Origin: Phymatolithon calcareum
Lineage: Eukaryota > Rhodophyta > Florideophyceae > Hapalidiales
Direction of reading: 5' to 3'
Assembly (NCBI GenBank): GCA_977006965.1
Contig: OZ345376.1
Location: forward strand, 1,612,001 to 1,676,000
DNA length: 64,000 nucleotides
In this document: piece after piece, positions 10,714 through 20,856 of the stretch
Position numbering within the stretch: position 1 is the stretch's first letter
How the letters are laid out: every line of letters starts with the position of its first letter
The notes under the pieces: model-generated
Database searches by the model: none
What the model was told of the DNA's origin: nothing
Seen by the model: the letters and a program-made list of their open reading frames with translations, nothing else
Position numbers and translations under genes: made by a program

Positions 10714-11369
10714 TCTTTTCGCCATGGCAGTCACAGACTACAACGTCAATGCAGCCCAGTGGTTAATCTTTTTCCAACAGTAACGTTCTCCTTCATTGGT
10801 GACACCCACGGGACGACCATTACACGGCGTAGGCACGTTTATCTCCGATGAGGAAAGTGCAACGCTCTTAGAAATGCTTGTGAAGGAAGAAGGTTGAGCG
10901 AGTTGGGCATGCCTTGGAGACAGGAAACAGAAACGTGTTGAGATCAAGTGTTTTAGGCGCGATCTCGTTCTGCTTCCTCTTATCTCCTGCTAGGTCTATC
11001 ATTGAGTTTATATGTTTGATGCTGTTGCAGCGAGCAAGCTGGTAAGCCTTCGTCGATGCGTCTGTTGCTGAGGGTATCACTCGTTAAGGCTTCAACGTGG
11101 AGCTTGCGATTGCGACACTACTGTAAATGGGAGCAAAAAGTTCGAAAATCACTACATAACGCTGCTCTAGCAGCTTATAACTTGCACCGGTTCCCCCCCA
11201 AAAGTAATTGTCTCGCTAACCACTGACAGCGAGTTTATAGTACCGTTGCTTGTTAGCAATGTTGACCGACTACGAGCCAAGAAAGTCTACTGGCGCGGAT
11301 TACGAACGTTGTTAAGCGCATCGTGTGGCGCGCTGACACTTCAGATACCTTGTGAGAATGTAGATAGAC
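10714..11369. other. No gene seen
   Basis: Follows the UPF2-like acidic region, where the family's UPF1-binding C-terminus would lie. I could not recognise it in any frame. A run ..GVGTFISDEESATLLEMLVK.. at 10825-10895 is open on the + strand and could be a worn piece of the same gene, but this is a guess. No repeats with copies elsewhere in the window were noticed. Confidence 0.3.
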
Positions 11370-11865
11370 AGTCAGAGGCAGATGGAGGAAGGGAAATCTC
11401 CAGGCCAACTCCGACGAATACTATTCACAAAAGAGGTTACGAGGCTCGAAGCAAGAAGAAAGAGGAAAATACCGTACGACAAACCGGATGAGATCCCGGC
11501 CATCCTCAGGTTTGCCAAGGTGAGACATCAACAGCTGGCCATAAAATACGCAAGCGGAAGGTTCCCTCAAGTGATCACGACGCTAATATCGAATACATTC
11601 GGAACGGCAGCAGAGAGCCACCTGGAGACCATACGTATGAACCTAACAAAGTATGAACTCGACTCCGGAGAAATATTAAGAACGGAAAAGGCATTAGACT
11701 CCATACTACTTCACAGCGTCGCCATAATTGACAATATGGAGAACGGCGAGTCTCTGTATTAGGGACCATGCGATATACTAGAATGAAAAAATTACGAAAA
11801 GCTGCTCCCGTACAGTCTTCGCAGTGTTAATGAGGGCTTTCAAATTAACAACTAAACAGTTTCTC
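11370..11865 (+). mobile_element. LINE-D 3' fragment
   Basis: Codes for the C-terminus of a LINE protein, with RRKRKIPYDKPDEIPAILRF, QQLAIKYASGRFPQVITTLI and the ending ..NMENGESLY plus a stop at 11760. It resembles the LINE-E end at 19272-19700 but is a distinct family. Its 3' UTR (..CGATATACTAGAATG.., then ..GGGCTTTCAAATTAACAACT) is found again at 20757-20856, 23142-23235 and 33583-33690. Confidence 0.85.
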
Positions 11866-12088
11866 CTTAAAAAACCAGCACCATCAAAGGGAGGAACAGT
11901 ATATGATCCTGGGCAAGTTGATACCAGCTCTGCGGTAAATACCGCTTTTGGTCATGAGCCGCCTTGATTCCAAAAAGAGGGTGTTGTTGACGTGTTTGTT
12001 CAACTTTGTGACAATTTTGCCTGCATGGGTTTGTTTCTTTGTTTATTTCGCGATATTCGAGCTACACTAATGCACCTCTCATCAAGGG

Positions 12089-12316
12089 GGCCTCTAAGAT
12101 GTTCACGAGCTGGTTTTATTCTGGGTACTTGCGTAACTGCTTCCCGAGAGTATTACGACACACCACGACATGGCGAAATTTGTGTGCCCTTCACGGAACA
12201 GATTTCAATTCTTGCTTGTGGCAGGACTCGAACCGGCGACCTCACATTCCGTCCTGTGTCATACCGAAACACGCGCACAGGTGCTCGGAGGCAGTTTTAC
12301 CACTATACCACTGGTG
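12089..12316 (-). mobile_element. tRNA-derived SINE, copy 1
   Basis: On the minus strand there is an A-box-like start (CCAGTGGTATAGTGG at 12302-12316) and a perfect B box (GGTTCGAGTCC, 12224-12234). A near-complete T-arm surrounds the B box, and ..GCCACAAGCAAGAATT follows. The same block, more diverged, recurs at 25795-25990 and 35165-35335. It is not a functional tRNA: the A-to-B distance is long and no acceptor pairing is seen. Confidence 0.75.
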
Positions 12317-12429
12317 CTTCCGTGGTTATCTCAGATTATTGCAATGCTCTCCAGATCAGAGGCGATTATTGCTTGGGCAAATTTCAATCAAGTTTTCACC
12401 TCTACCCGCAATCTGTGTTTTCCCTCTAC

Positions 12430-12989
12430 AAGCGTTCTTGGAGGAGCACAAGACTACTGATCGCGCGACCAAGAACTTGATTCCCAAAGCATTGAAGGCA
12501 AATAGGTCGAATACGTCAGCTTTGTTCCCGGCAGCACAAGTAACCACTGCCGCTCGTCACGCTCAAGCTCTTAAGGAGCAGTTTCGAGAGTTATTGACTC
12601 GCTGTCTGGGGACGATGAATGATCTAAAGACCGCCGCCGAGACAGCTCTCGTCACTGCAAAACGAGGAACACCTGAGTACGAGTCTGTATCAAATAAGGT
12701 CGGTTCCTTGAAAGAGCAGGCCACATCACTTCGTCGGCTCTACGATCGCTCTGTGCAGACATATCGGGAAGCCCAATGGAAGCAGATTCTTGTGCAAATG
12801 CAGGCTCGAGCGCATCAAGCACAAGTTCTTCCGCAAGTGCAATCTCAGCAGTCCGGGCGAGTGCCTTCTTCTCAAAATCATTCGCACTCCAAAGTTTTTG
12901 AATTCAAACCTCTGATGCAAGCGGTTCTTCTCCAAAAACTCCTAATGGGAAGGGAAGAGCAATTGGATCGCATAGAGGCACGCCTGTGA
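12430..12989 (+). CDS. Hypothetical Q-rich/helical ORF fragment
   Basis: The frame that is open from 12039 first reads through the SINE on its non-coding strand. From about residue 130 it becomes protein-like: AARHAQALKEQFRELLTRCL, VGSLKEQATSLRRLYDRSVQ and then QILVQMQARAHQAQVLPQVQ, an amphipathic helical and glutamine-rich stretch. After a TGA at 12987 a different frame (.. SPKTPNGKGRAIGSHRGTPV .. RTFLVDRARNIPESLLPLC) also looks coding until the LINE-A tail at 13235. This suggests a larger host gene broken by a frameshift and by the LINE. I do not recognise the family. Confidence 0.4.
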
Positions 12990-13234
12990 ATAACGGTGGC
13001 GGGTTTCATCCCGGAATTCACAGGGCCAAGACAGTGGGACGGACGTTTCTCGTCGACAGAGCCCGCAATATTCCAGAGTCTCTTCTGCCGTTGTGCATTC
13101 GCCTCCGCGGACACCGCTCGAATTTGGCGACGTTGTTATGGCACAGCTTGTGAAAGCGCACCCAAGTCTCTATATGGACATCAGGCGAATTACATATTCC
13201 TCAGGGAAGCGGATGAAACCTCAAGAAGAAGAAG

Positions 13235-15905
13235 AAGAAAGGTAGATTTTTATTTAAAATTTACCAACGCATCTGCTGACGCTCGGGGCAACTTTCCTAA
13301 AGCCAAGGGGTTTTGGCTAGATTCTGTCTTGAAGGGGTTTTCCTTTCTTGTGGGTGTAACACGACTCAGTGGACTACAAAAACCCACCTCTGGTCTCCTT
13401 CGGGACCTCGAGGGGGAAAGTTACTCCCCTGTCCTGTGACACGCTGTAATTTCAAGTTGCGGGTAGTCCTTACTTGTCCACAGCCTGAAACATGGTTAGG
13501 AGCTCGTCGAGTGTTCGCTTAGTCCAGGCGCTGTCTTCTTTGGAGAGTCTGTCCTTTGCGAGGCCATTTATCACGTCTTCGATGGCATCTTTTCCACATT
13601 GGCCTGTGCGTTCGATAAGGGTAGAGGTGCTCATTGGAGGGAACATTCCAAATGACCACTTGATGGCAAGTGGTCTATGTCTCCTTGACTTGAAGAGAAG
13701 GTGCGGCGGTAACGACACTTTCGCGTGCGGTATAGGTCGCTTTCTCGACTTTTCCACATCCTCTGCGGCCTCCAGTATCTTGTTTCTTTGGAATTTCTTG
13801 ATGTTTGTCGTAGCTATCGTTTCGTTTGCAGCTTCGCACAGGAAGCCATTCACTTTCGAATGGACAATATCTCTCTCCGCTTCTTGACGTTCCTTGTTCG
13901 CGATCTCTGTTGTTGGACCAGATATCAGCGCATCGCGTCTTCTTATCAATCTCTGCACAAATCGTCTTGCAAGGACGTCTCTTCTTCCCTTGGGCTAGAG
14001 TATTCGGCACATGGCCCTGCACCTGTCCAAGCTTCTTTTTCCTGGTTTCCCAAGGATTTTCCCGAAGAACATAGATTCAACCTTCCTACTTCCGAGGCCA
14101 CCTTCGCGGTCCAAGGTGAGAGGTGAAGAGCATATTCCCATCTTGACTGCACAAGCGATTTGTACAGCCTAATCGCCCTCGCGGGATGGACACCATTAGT
14201 AAACACGCCCAGCCGTCGGAGATACCCAAGCACATTTTTGGATTTCTTGATCCTGTCTGTCAGTTTGGTGTCTGAGACTCCCTGTTCCGTTAGTGTTATT
14301 CCGAGGTATTTTACCTCCCGGAGAGTCTTTAGCCGCCGCCTTGACAGCCGGAAGCTGTGACCTGCTGTATCCTTGGTCCAAAGAATTACGCTTTTCACGG
14401 TGATCCACACCATACCACTCCACTGCGCCCACTCCGAGGCTATATTCAGGATACTTTGGAGGCCTTCCACTGATTTTGCGGACAATTTCACGTCATCTGC
14501 GAACATTTTGCACGGCTCGTTTGTGATATTCCTCGGAATGGAGTCTAGAGCACCGTCAAACGGATCCAGAAAGATATTGTACAGGCACGGACTGAGAAGA
14601 GACCCCTGAGGATTGCCTCTCTCAATGGTGTACCACACGGAATCCTCGCCGTCTCTCGTCTGTATGAATGAGGGATCCAGAAATGGAATAACTCTTTCGG
14701 CGATCTCTGGTTCCAGCACCTTCCTTATTCTCTCCGCAAGCTTATTCCTTGGTACGGAGTCGTAGGCAGCTTTAAGGTCTAAGACTGCCACGCAGCTGTG
14801 GCCTGATTGTCGGAGGGCTTCAGCATGGAGAAGCGCCAGCTCAGTGCCCTTTCGATTCTGGAACCCGACCTGTGAAATATGGAACTTGTATTTTCTTCTG
14901 ATCATCTTGTCTAAGGCCATTTCGAATATCTTCCTCATATGGCTTAAGAGGGAGATTGGGCGGTAGCTCGTCGGCATTGCTGTATCTCCATCCTTGTAGA
15001 TAGGTACAATTTCTGCTGTTCTCCAAGCCAAGGGTTTGGTTTTCAAGCGACCACAAGCTTCACAAATCGCAAATAGTACTCTTGTGCGTAGTACTGGGTC
15101 CACGTTCAACATTTCGGTTTGCACTTTGTCCAGTCCAGGGGTCTTACAAATTGGACTATCCCTGATGGTCTCTTCTATGTCGCTTCGGAAATTCCAAGGG
15201 GGAGCAAACGATTTAGTATCTCCGCTCCATCCTTCCTCGGCGCAGCAGAGGCTTGAGAGGTGGGCAAGGAACAGTGCAGGTGACAGCGTACTTCCTTGCT
15301 TGAAATTTTCGGTCTTTCGCCTGGAGAGAGCTCTTGCCATTTTGGACGTCTTCTAAAGGGCTATTGCTGCTGGGAGTTCGTCCAGGTCATCCAGGAATCG
15401 ATTGTAGGACGCTTTTTTGGCGCCAATTACCTCTTTGCTCATTTTTTTCTTGAAATCCTTGTGAGCTAGAATATCAACCTCGCTCTTTGTTTTCCGCGCT
15501 CTTCTAAACAGCTTTGTTCGCTGTTTTGACATCTCTCTAAGAGCGGGCGTCCAGAACGTGTTTCGAGCTCCTTCCATTGGAATTGTTTTCCTCCAAGGCT
15601 GGATAAAGATCCCCACAATAGATTCATAAATTGAATCCAGCTCCCTGGGGGACTGGCATGCATTTAGACGCATGATTTGTGTAGGCATACTGTGGCGATA
15701 TTCCGTTCGTACTTTTTCGACGCCCTCCGGGTCCGATCTGCTCTTCGTCGATATGACCTCTTTGCGTCTTTGCCTTGGTGCTGCTGTTGGAACACTCGTC
15801 ATCACAGGCCTGTGCTGGAGGTTACCCTCCCAGGGGACGTTCGGCGATGTGACCGATCCCGGTGTCAGCCGCTTGCTGAGAAAGAAGTCGATGTTGCTTT
15901 CGCCG
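13235..15905 (-). mobile_element. LINE-A copy 2, longest in the window
   Basis: A minus-strand LINE of about 2.67 kb. The 3' end (low coordinates) is a (TTC)n tail, read as GAAGAAGAAG on the + strand at about 13229-13241. It is preceded by the LINE-A 3' UTR with GTTACCAACGCATCTGC-like sequence and the block ..CTCCCCTGTCCTGTG... The 5' end at 15905 lies just inside the endonuclease C-terminus (..NIDFFLSKRLTPGSVTS..). No TSD was recognised. Confidence 0.9.
13470..15805 (-). pseudogene. LINE-A ORF2-like polyprotein with nonsense and frameshift
   Basis: Three overlapping segments form one broken gene. The linker is at 15353-15805 (TEYRHSMPTQIMRLNACQSP). The RT is at 13946-15340, with SYRPISLLSHMRKIFEMALD, VLDLKAAYDSVPRNK and MFADDVKLSAK. 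Motif B is altered to ERGNPQGSLLSPCLYNIF where other copies have GVPQGSP. The C-terminal domain is at 13470-13958 (RPIPHAKVSLPPHLLFKS). A TAG near 15350 replaces the GAG that copy 1 has (..AAALEKMSK..), and the last two segments are in different frames near 13950. The element cannot encode an intact enzyme. Confidence 0.85.
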
Positions 15906-16264
15906 TTGTACGTAAGGTACGTGCTCGCTCTTCCGTGTTGGGGAACCTATCCGTTGTTTTCTGACCATTGCAGCAGAAAGGTGCCCTTTTGATTGGTTTT
16001 CCTGTCCCTTGTTTTGTGCCTTGCGTTCCAGTCCCTCATAGCAATAGAGGGCTTCCCGCTATAATTCTGTAGCATCAGCAGGCACCTTTGTACCTCATTT
16101 CCCTTATTTCCCTTATTTCCCTGAGTGGACGCTGAAAGTGAGATATAGCACACCGAAATTAGTATTTTTCCCACCCTCGCAAAAATGATTTGCAAAATTT
16201 TTCTCCGCCTTCTTGAATATTAGCCGAAATCCTACCGTATTCGCTAAATCAATGCAACTCCGCC
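15906..16264. other. No gene seen
   Basis: AT-richer spacer after the LINE-A 5' end. Apart from a short triplicated CTTATTTCCCTTATTTCCCT-like run near 16100 I see no coding frame, RNA gene or repeat shared with other parts of the window. Confidence 0.4.
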
Positions 16265-16530
16265 GTGGGGCTTGTCATATTACCCGCAGAGTATACCGTC
16301 TCTTGACGAGCGACGATTCGGACATGAGAGTTTGCGATGTCCCAAGTCGTTCCTGCGCCGAGGCGCCGTGGGCGAGTTTAGGGAAATCCCGGGTCGTCCT
16401 TGCCATGCATCTCTTTGGGACTTACTCTCGCTCGGTCTGCTCTCCGATCCGCGCGGGGGAGTCTGCGACGTCCCTAGTCGTCCCTGCGCCGAGGCGCCAT
16501 GGGCGATTTTAGCGACTTCCCGGATCCGGC
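16265..16530. repeat. GC-rich cassette, partly tandem
   Basis: Two imperfect direct copies of a roughly 70-bp unit lie at about 16329-16400 and 16459-16530. Each contains TGCGCCGAGGCGCC and a following GGGCGA(G/T)TTTAG stretch. The left copy, with its upstream CAGAGTATACCGTCTCTTGA, matches the reverse complement of 6668-6805. The role is unknown. Its presence inside a TSD-flanked insertion at 6664 shows it is mobile or has been captured by a LINE. Confidence 0.7.
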
Positions 16531-16639
16531 GAAAGCTGAGGAGTGAAGTTACTTGTACTTTAAATGATATCAGCACAAGAGAGTCACAACTGAGATGTTC
16601 AACGTGAGTGCGGATTAGGGTTAGACGAACCATCAGCAT

Positions 16640-17109
16640 AGGACTCTCAGCTATGGACGTTCACGCGGAAGAGAAGTGAATGGCCTTTTGCACATCGTCT
16701 GACAATAAGGTAGAATGAGATGACAAGCGATTGGGGGAGTAAGATTTCCCAGGTCAATTTCACTTTTCTTGTCCGTGTTCTTGTAACCATCTTACGTATC
16801 AGACTAGCATATAACAATACACTACGACTGATAGAGTAGGGAGCAGATCCCCATGCGAGCTATCTACGTAGCATGCGAATCTGCCTCGTCCTATTAAGCA
16901 CCGCATAAATCGACCATGAGTTGCAACCTTTTGATCAACCCCTGTAATTATTCATATGAGAAGCTCTTTTTCCAAAGTACTGCTGAAAGCCATTCCAAGG
17001 ACGATCTATTTCGGTATTGAGGGTATCTTCTTTCTACTATCACACGTCAAAGGTTAGCTTGTATCAAAGAGGGCCAAATATATATTTTATTAGGGTCTCC
17101 GCGCGTAAT
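16640..17109. other. No gene seen; probable 3' flank of the 17.1-kb gene
   Basis: AT-rich, with no convincing reading frame or repeat. It lies downstream of the minus-strand gene that ends at 17110. No copy of it was noticed elsewhere in the window. Confidence 0.35.
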
Positions 17110-17848
17110 CTACTGCTTCGGAGCCTCAATCCCTAGAGCCTTGCCCGATAAATACCACAAAGAGGGAATACGAAGCGATTGGGCCACCTAGAAACAGAAA
17201 GTTGGATGGGTGTTAGAGTTTGAAAATTTCTGGAATTATTGGCATTCAATGTGGTAAAGAAAAAAGTGGTAAAGCAGCGTACCGAACGCAATCCTCGCAG
17301 TGTTGCAGTGTCAGTGCTAAAGAACGCATCCTCGAACATCTGCTCTTCCAACGCTGTTGTATTTTTCGTCTCAGCCTTGTCTTCAAAGGCACAAAATTGA
17401 ACAACCATTTCAAGAACGACTGCATTGTAGGCGCCCGCATTGAGCATAATCCCCGTCCCTGGGGGTATCATATCTTTTTCCAACATCTCTGCGCTCCCAT
17501 ATTTCGCCGGACAGAAGAAATGAAAGTTAGCGAGTAGAGTGATCACTAGCTGCCGGGTATGAGAGCATGAAACTCACCTTCGATTTCGGCTTTGACCCAT
17601 TTCATCTGCCGCACAGTTGATGTGACAAGGGAAAAGACTGCGCCTTCCATGCTCCTCATTTTGACAATGACCCTCTCAAGTTCCATCTTGCAAGCCACCA
17701 TCCTTTTTGCGATTTGAAGGGTCCTCGATGCCAAGAGAGTTGTGACGAGCTTGGTCCAGCTCGGGCACTGCTCAAGCAAAGCGCGGCGCCCAAGAGGTAG
17801 TGTGGACCGCCCTATGACAAAAGGAGCAGCTCGTCGAAAAATAAACAA
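17110..17848 (-). CDS. Small two-intron gene, unrecognised, ~184 aa
   Basis: Exon 1 is 17578-17848, exon 2 is 17283-17488 and exon 3 is 17110-17187 (stop TAG at 17110-17112). Intron 1 (17489-17577, 89 bp) has a GTGAGT donor, a GCTAAC branch-like site and a GCAG acceptor. Intron 2 (17188-17282, 95 bp) has a GTACGC donor, CTCTAACAC, then a pyrimidine tract and TTTCTAG. The phases agree (1, then 0), and splicing yields one frame reading RMVACKMELERVIVKMRSME, EEMLEKDMIPPGTG, FSTDTATLRGLRSVAQSLRI and ending SGKALGIEAPKQ. The N-terminus is uncertain, because CTTTTGTCATAG at about 17813 could be the acceptor of another intron upstream. The helix-rich middle does not match a family I can name with confidence. 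Confidence 0.6.
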
Positions 17849-18420
17849 TATTCTACTTTTTCCAACATAGCTTACATCACATCATACTATGTCACCTATC
17901 ATGGAGTGGACCACGTCCACGGCGGTGGTCCAGCTCAGCGTCCGACATCGATCCGCTCGCCACGGAGCTGAACTACATCAGTGAAATGGTTCTCCTTAAC
18001 TAAGTCTGGATGCGACCGGGTCGACTCCGTGGACAATTCACCGTATCAGATATTATTCCGGCCGCAAAAGCAAGCGAGAATCCAATGGAATGCTTAGGGG
18101 CCTCTCGTGCACTTCAAAAGCATCGCTCTTTTGCTCAACAAACTTTCTCATACTGCCAGTTCGACTGACGTACTTTCAAGACTAGCTGGTGACTGCCGAT
18201 CGCGTATGTTGGATCATTTTACACGGACTGTGCCCTCGATTTGTCGTGCGCGTCAGTGCAATGTTTGGTGCATGTCTCTCGCCTTTGCGCAGTAGGGGTT
18301 TTCGAATCATAGGGAGAGAGACCTCTGGGGCGATCTGTAATGGAAAGCGACTCTTTTTAAATGACCTACTCTTTGAGAGTGTACGTTTCTAATAATGAGC
18401 ATTGAGTTGTCTTTTAGCAT
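17849..18420. other. No gene seen
   Basis: Upstream of the two-intron gene, so it may hold its promoter or an undetected first exon. I see no TATA box I trust and no repeat. Confidence 0.3.
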
Positions 18421-18890
18421 CTACCTATTCCTGTCCCTTGGGCAAAACCAGCACATCCTTCGGAACCTTCAGCAATTACGAAAAGCTGCACATCGCCAAG
18501 TTTTGTGAAGAAGCTAAGAAACAGGCTAACCAAAATTCCAGAAAAGCAGAAGGCGGAAGGAGCGGAGCTGGAACTTGAAACACTGAAAAAGCTCAAGAAG
18601 AAAACAAGGATGGTGGAGCTGCCGCTCAGAAGGGAACTATTACGCATATGGGAGCATTTAGAGAAACGAATAGCCTGCCAGATTACCAACGCATCAGCTG
18701 ACGCAGGGTACAGCTTTTCGAGTGCCAAGAAAATTCGGCTCGGATCAGAGGACATTTTCTTATAGTACGGGTGAAAATTGAAGAAGTGCGAATTCTTATT
18801 TTAAAAGTTACCAACGAGTATGCAGACGCTTGTGGTTACTTTGCGAAGGCCATAGCGCCACGGACAGAGACACTGACTTCGCAATTATTA
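18421..18890 (+). mobile_element. LINE-related fragments with LINE-A-like tails
   Basis: 18505-18685 reads EKQKAEGAELELETLKKLKK, which resembles DTGAELELETLD at about 32105. The two therefore derive from the same repeated protein. The segment runs into two worn LINE-A 3' tails in the opposite orientation: ATTACCAACGCATCAGCTGA at 18682 and AAGTTACCAACGAGTATGCA at 18806. No TSD was recognised. Confidence 0.5.
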
Positions 18891-18964
18891 AACGACAATC
18901 TCCAATTAAGCATCCATTGCGAAGAACACAAATCTATTTTTAACTACACAAGAAACTCGAATTT

Positions 18965-19060
18965 TTTTGAAGCAACTGGGTTTTTTATTTTTAAAAGACC
19001 TCAGTAACTTTCCCAACACTGTCCGGGAGCTGCTTTTCGGTACTTTTTCATTCTAGTATA
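18965..19060 (-). mobile_element. LINE-D-like 3' end fragment
   Basis: The + strand reads TTTTTATTTTTAAAAGACCT, then GGGAGCTGCTTTTCGGTACT and CATTCTAGTATATTA, the reverse of the LINE-D 3' UTR seen at 11770-11860. Diverged and short. It lies directly beside the LINE-E insertion. Confidence 0.6.
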
Positions 19061-19085
19061 TTAACGCTCTCGTGCTGCAAAAATT

Positions 19086-20644
19086 AGTTTTTTTTTTATT
19101 GCAATTTTTTTAAAGCCCCGCAGTCATACGAATATACGGGCAGGGCTTCCTCAGGTGCTGTCCTCGCTAGGGCGGCTCTACTCTTATGTCTGGCATTCTA
19201 TCTGGGACCCTAGCACGTGTTCGGTTGTTTTGATTGCTCTTCGTAACAGTTTCGAGGCGCCGCTTCTTCTTTTAGTACAGGTCTTCTTCATGCTGCATAC
19301 TCTCGATGATGCTTTTGCTGAAGAGCAAAAGGTCATCTAATGCCTTCTCAGTTGCCGCTCTGTCGTCTTCCTTGAGTTCATAGACCGACAAGTTGCGATC
19401 CAGGGTCTCCATGTGCTGTCTGACTTTGTTTCCGAATCTATCTGCCATCAGTGTGGTAGACACTTGGGGAAATCTTCCAAAGGCGTACTGAACCGCCAGT
19501 TGCCTGTGTTTCAGTTGTGGAAATTTGAGTATTGCGGGTAGTTCTCTTGTCTTGTCGTATGGAATTTTCCTCTTTCTCTTTGATTCCAGGCTTTCTCCTT
19601 CCTTTTTCAGGAATGCTGATCGGAGTTCTTCTGCAGATTGGTTCTCTATTATGTGCTTCATCGCTTCATCAAACGGTTCTCTGGTTTCCATCGATGTGAT
19701 GTCGTTACTTGTGACTTGAAGCTCTTCTGAATTCCTTCTCTCTGGTGGTTGCATCAGAAACTTTTCTTTCTTCGCTATGGTCCTTCTCAGCATCTTGAAA
19801 GCTAGTATTTCCCGTCGATGGGAAGCAGCTTGGATTCGACATATTAGTCGAAGTCTATCCGTCTTTCCTCGTGCCAGTGGCCCGAAGACTTGTCTGAAAA
19901 ACGTTTGTTCCACTTCCTTGACCGCGCTCTGGACATTTTCTGTCCACGGTGTTAAGTGCATAGCGTACTCCCAGCGTGGCTGGATTAATGCCTTGTATAC
20001 TTGGATGCATTTATGTATGCCAATTCCCTTCTTGAATACCCCTAGTGCACGGAGCTCGTACAGAGCGATCCTAGCCTTCTTGAGGCGTTGCAACATCAGT
20101 GTATCTGTGACCCCCTCTGGTCCTAGGGATACTCCGAGGTAGGTGACTTCCGCGACATGTGCGAGGGCCTTATTAGTCAGCTGGAATGTCACGCCCGCTG
20201 TCTCATCCGATTCAAGTATCTCGCTTTTTCCTTGTTTCGTGTTCCATGTCATCCCTCGTTCTTGGGCCCATTGAGTGGCTTTGTCTAGCAATCCCTGCAG
20301 AGCGGAAGGTGATTTCGCTAGAAGAATTACGTCGTCTGCGAAGAGGATTGAAGGAACGTCGGCCCATTCTCTGGGCACTTCTCCCATGCGTTCCGCAAAC
20401 TCGTCCATGAAGATGTTGTAAAGACTTGGACTGAGAGGGGACCCCTGTGGTACTCCTCTGTCCACTAGAAACCAGTTCTTATCAGTATCTCCGATGGTTG
20501 ACACCCAGGACGGTGTCAAGAATGCTTCCGTCATAGCGCATAGCTTTGGTGGCAGTACCTGTCTCATTCTGGCCGCCAGATGTTTTCTTGGGACAGTGTC
20601 GTATGCTGCCTTGAGGTCCAGTACTGCTACGCACCTTTGTTGGC
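19086..20644 (-). mobile_element. LINE-E copy, 5'-truncated, 1.56 kb
   Basis: Flanked by the 11-bp repeat CTGCAAAAATT at 19075-19085 and 20645-20655. The 3' end is at 19086 (a T run on the + strand), followed by the LINE-E 3' block ..CAGTCATACGAATATACGGG... The 5' truncation falls inside RT motif A. It is the reference copy for the many short LINE-E tails in the window. Confidence 0.93.
19272..20643 (-). CDS. LINE-E reverse transcriptase, C-terminal two-thirds
   Basis: An open frame without stops from the truncation point (..VAVLDLKAAYDTVPRKHLAA, motif A) to a stop at 19272. It contains motif B (LVDRGVPQGSPLSPSLYNIF), the catalytic box LFADDVILLAK, then GMTWNTKQGKSEI, PRWEYAMHLTPWTENVQ and a C-terminal RKRKIPYDKTRELPAILKF segment shared with LINE-C and LINE-D. 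An internal ATG at 20567 gives 431 residues. The endonuclease and fingers are missing. The intact frame implies recent insertion. Confidence 0.88.
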
Positions 20645-20856
20645 CTGCAAAAATTTGTGTTTATAGGGGCCAAGGCAAATAATTTTATTGTGAGTTTCAC
20701 GCAGATCTCAATTCTTCGTGAAGCACTTCCCGTCCTTATTCGCAGACATGGTTCCGAGGTTTTTTTGCAACTGCTTAGTTGTTTATTTGAAAGCCCTCAC
20801 TAACACTCCTCAGATTGTAAGGGAGCAGCTTTTCATAGCTTGTACATTCTAGTATA

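Noticed and set aside
12165-12316. A functional tRNA gene on the minus strand
   Set aside because: The B box is perfect, but the A-to-B spacing and lack of acceptor and anticodon stems fit a SINE, and diverged copies exist at 25.8 and 35.2 kb.
12039-12989. A single 316-aa ORF taken as one gene
   Set aside because: The first ~115 codons are the antisense of a tRNA-derived SINE, so only the later part is considered a possible coding remnant.
17133-17546. Separate 137-aa and 100-aa genes on the minus strand
   Set aside because: Good splice signals join them into one frame, and the reading through intron 2 gives a low-quality tail.
17110-17848. An ESCRT-III (CHMP/VPS24-like) identity for the two-intron gene
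   Set aside because: The helical middle and ..IEEMLEKD.. recall CHMP3, but a residue-by-residue comparison from memory was not convincing, so no family is assigned.
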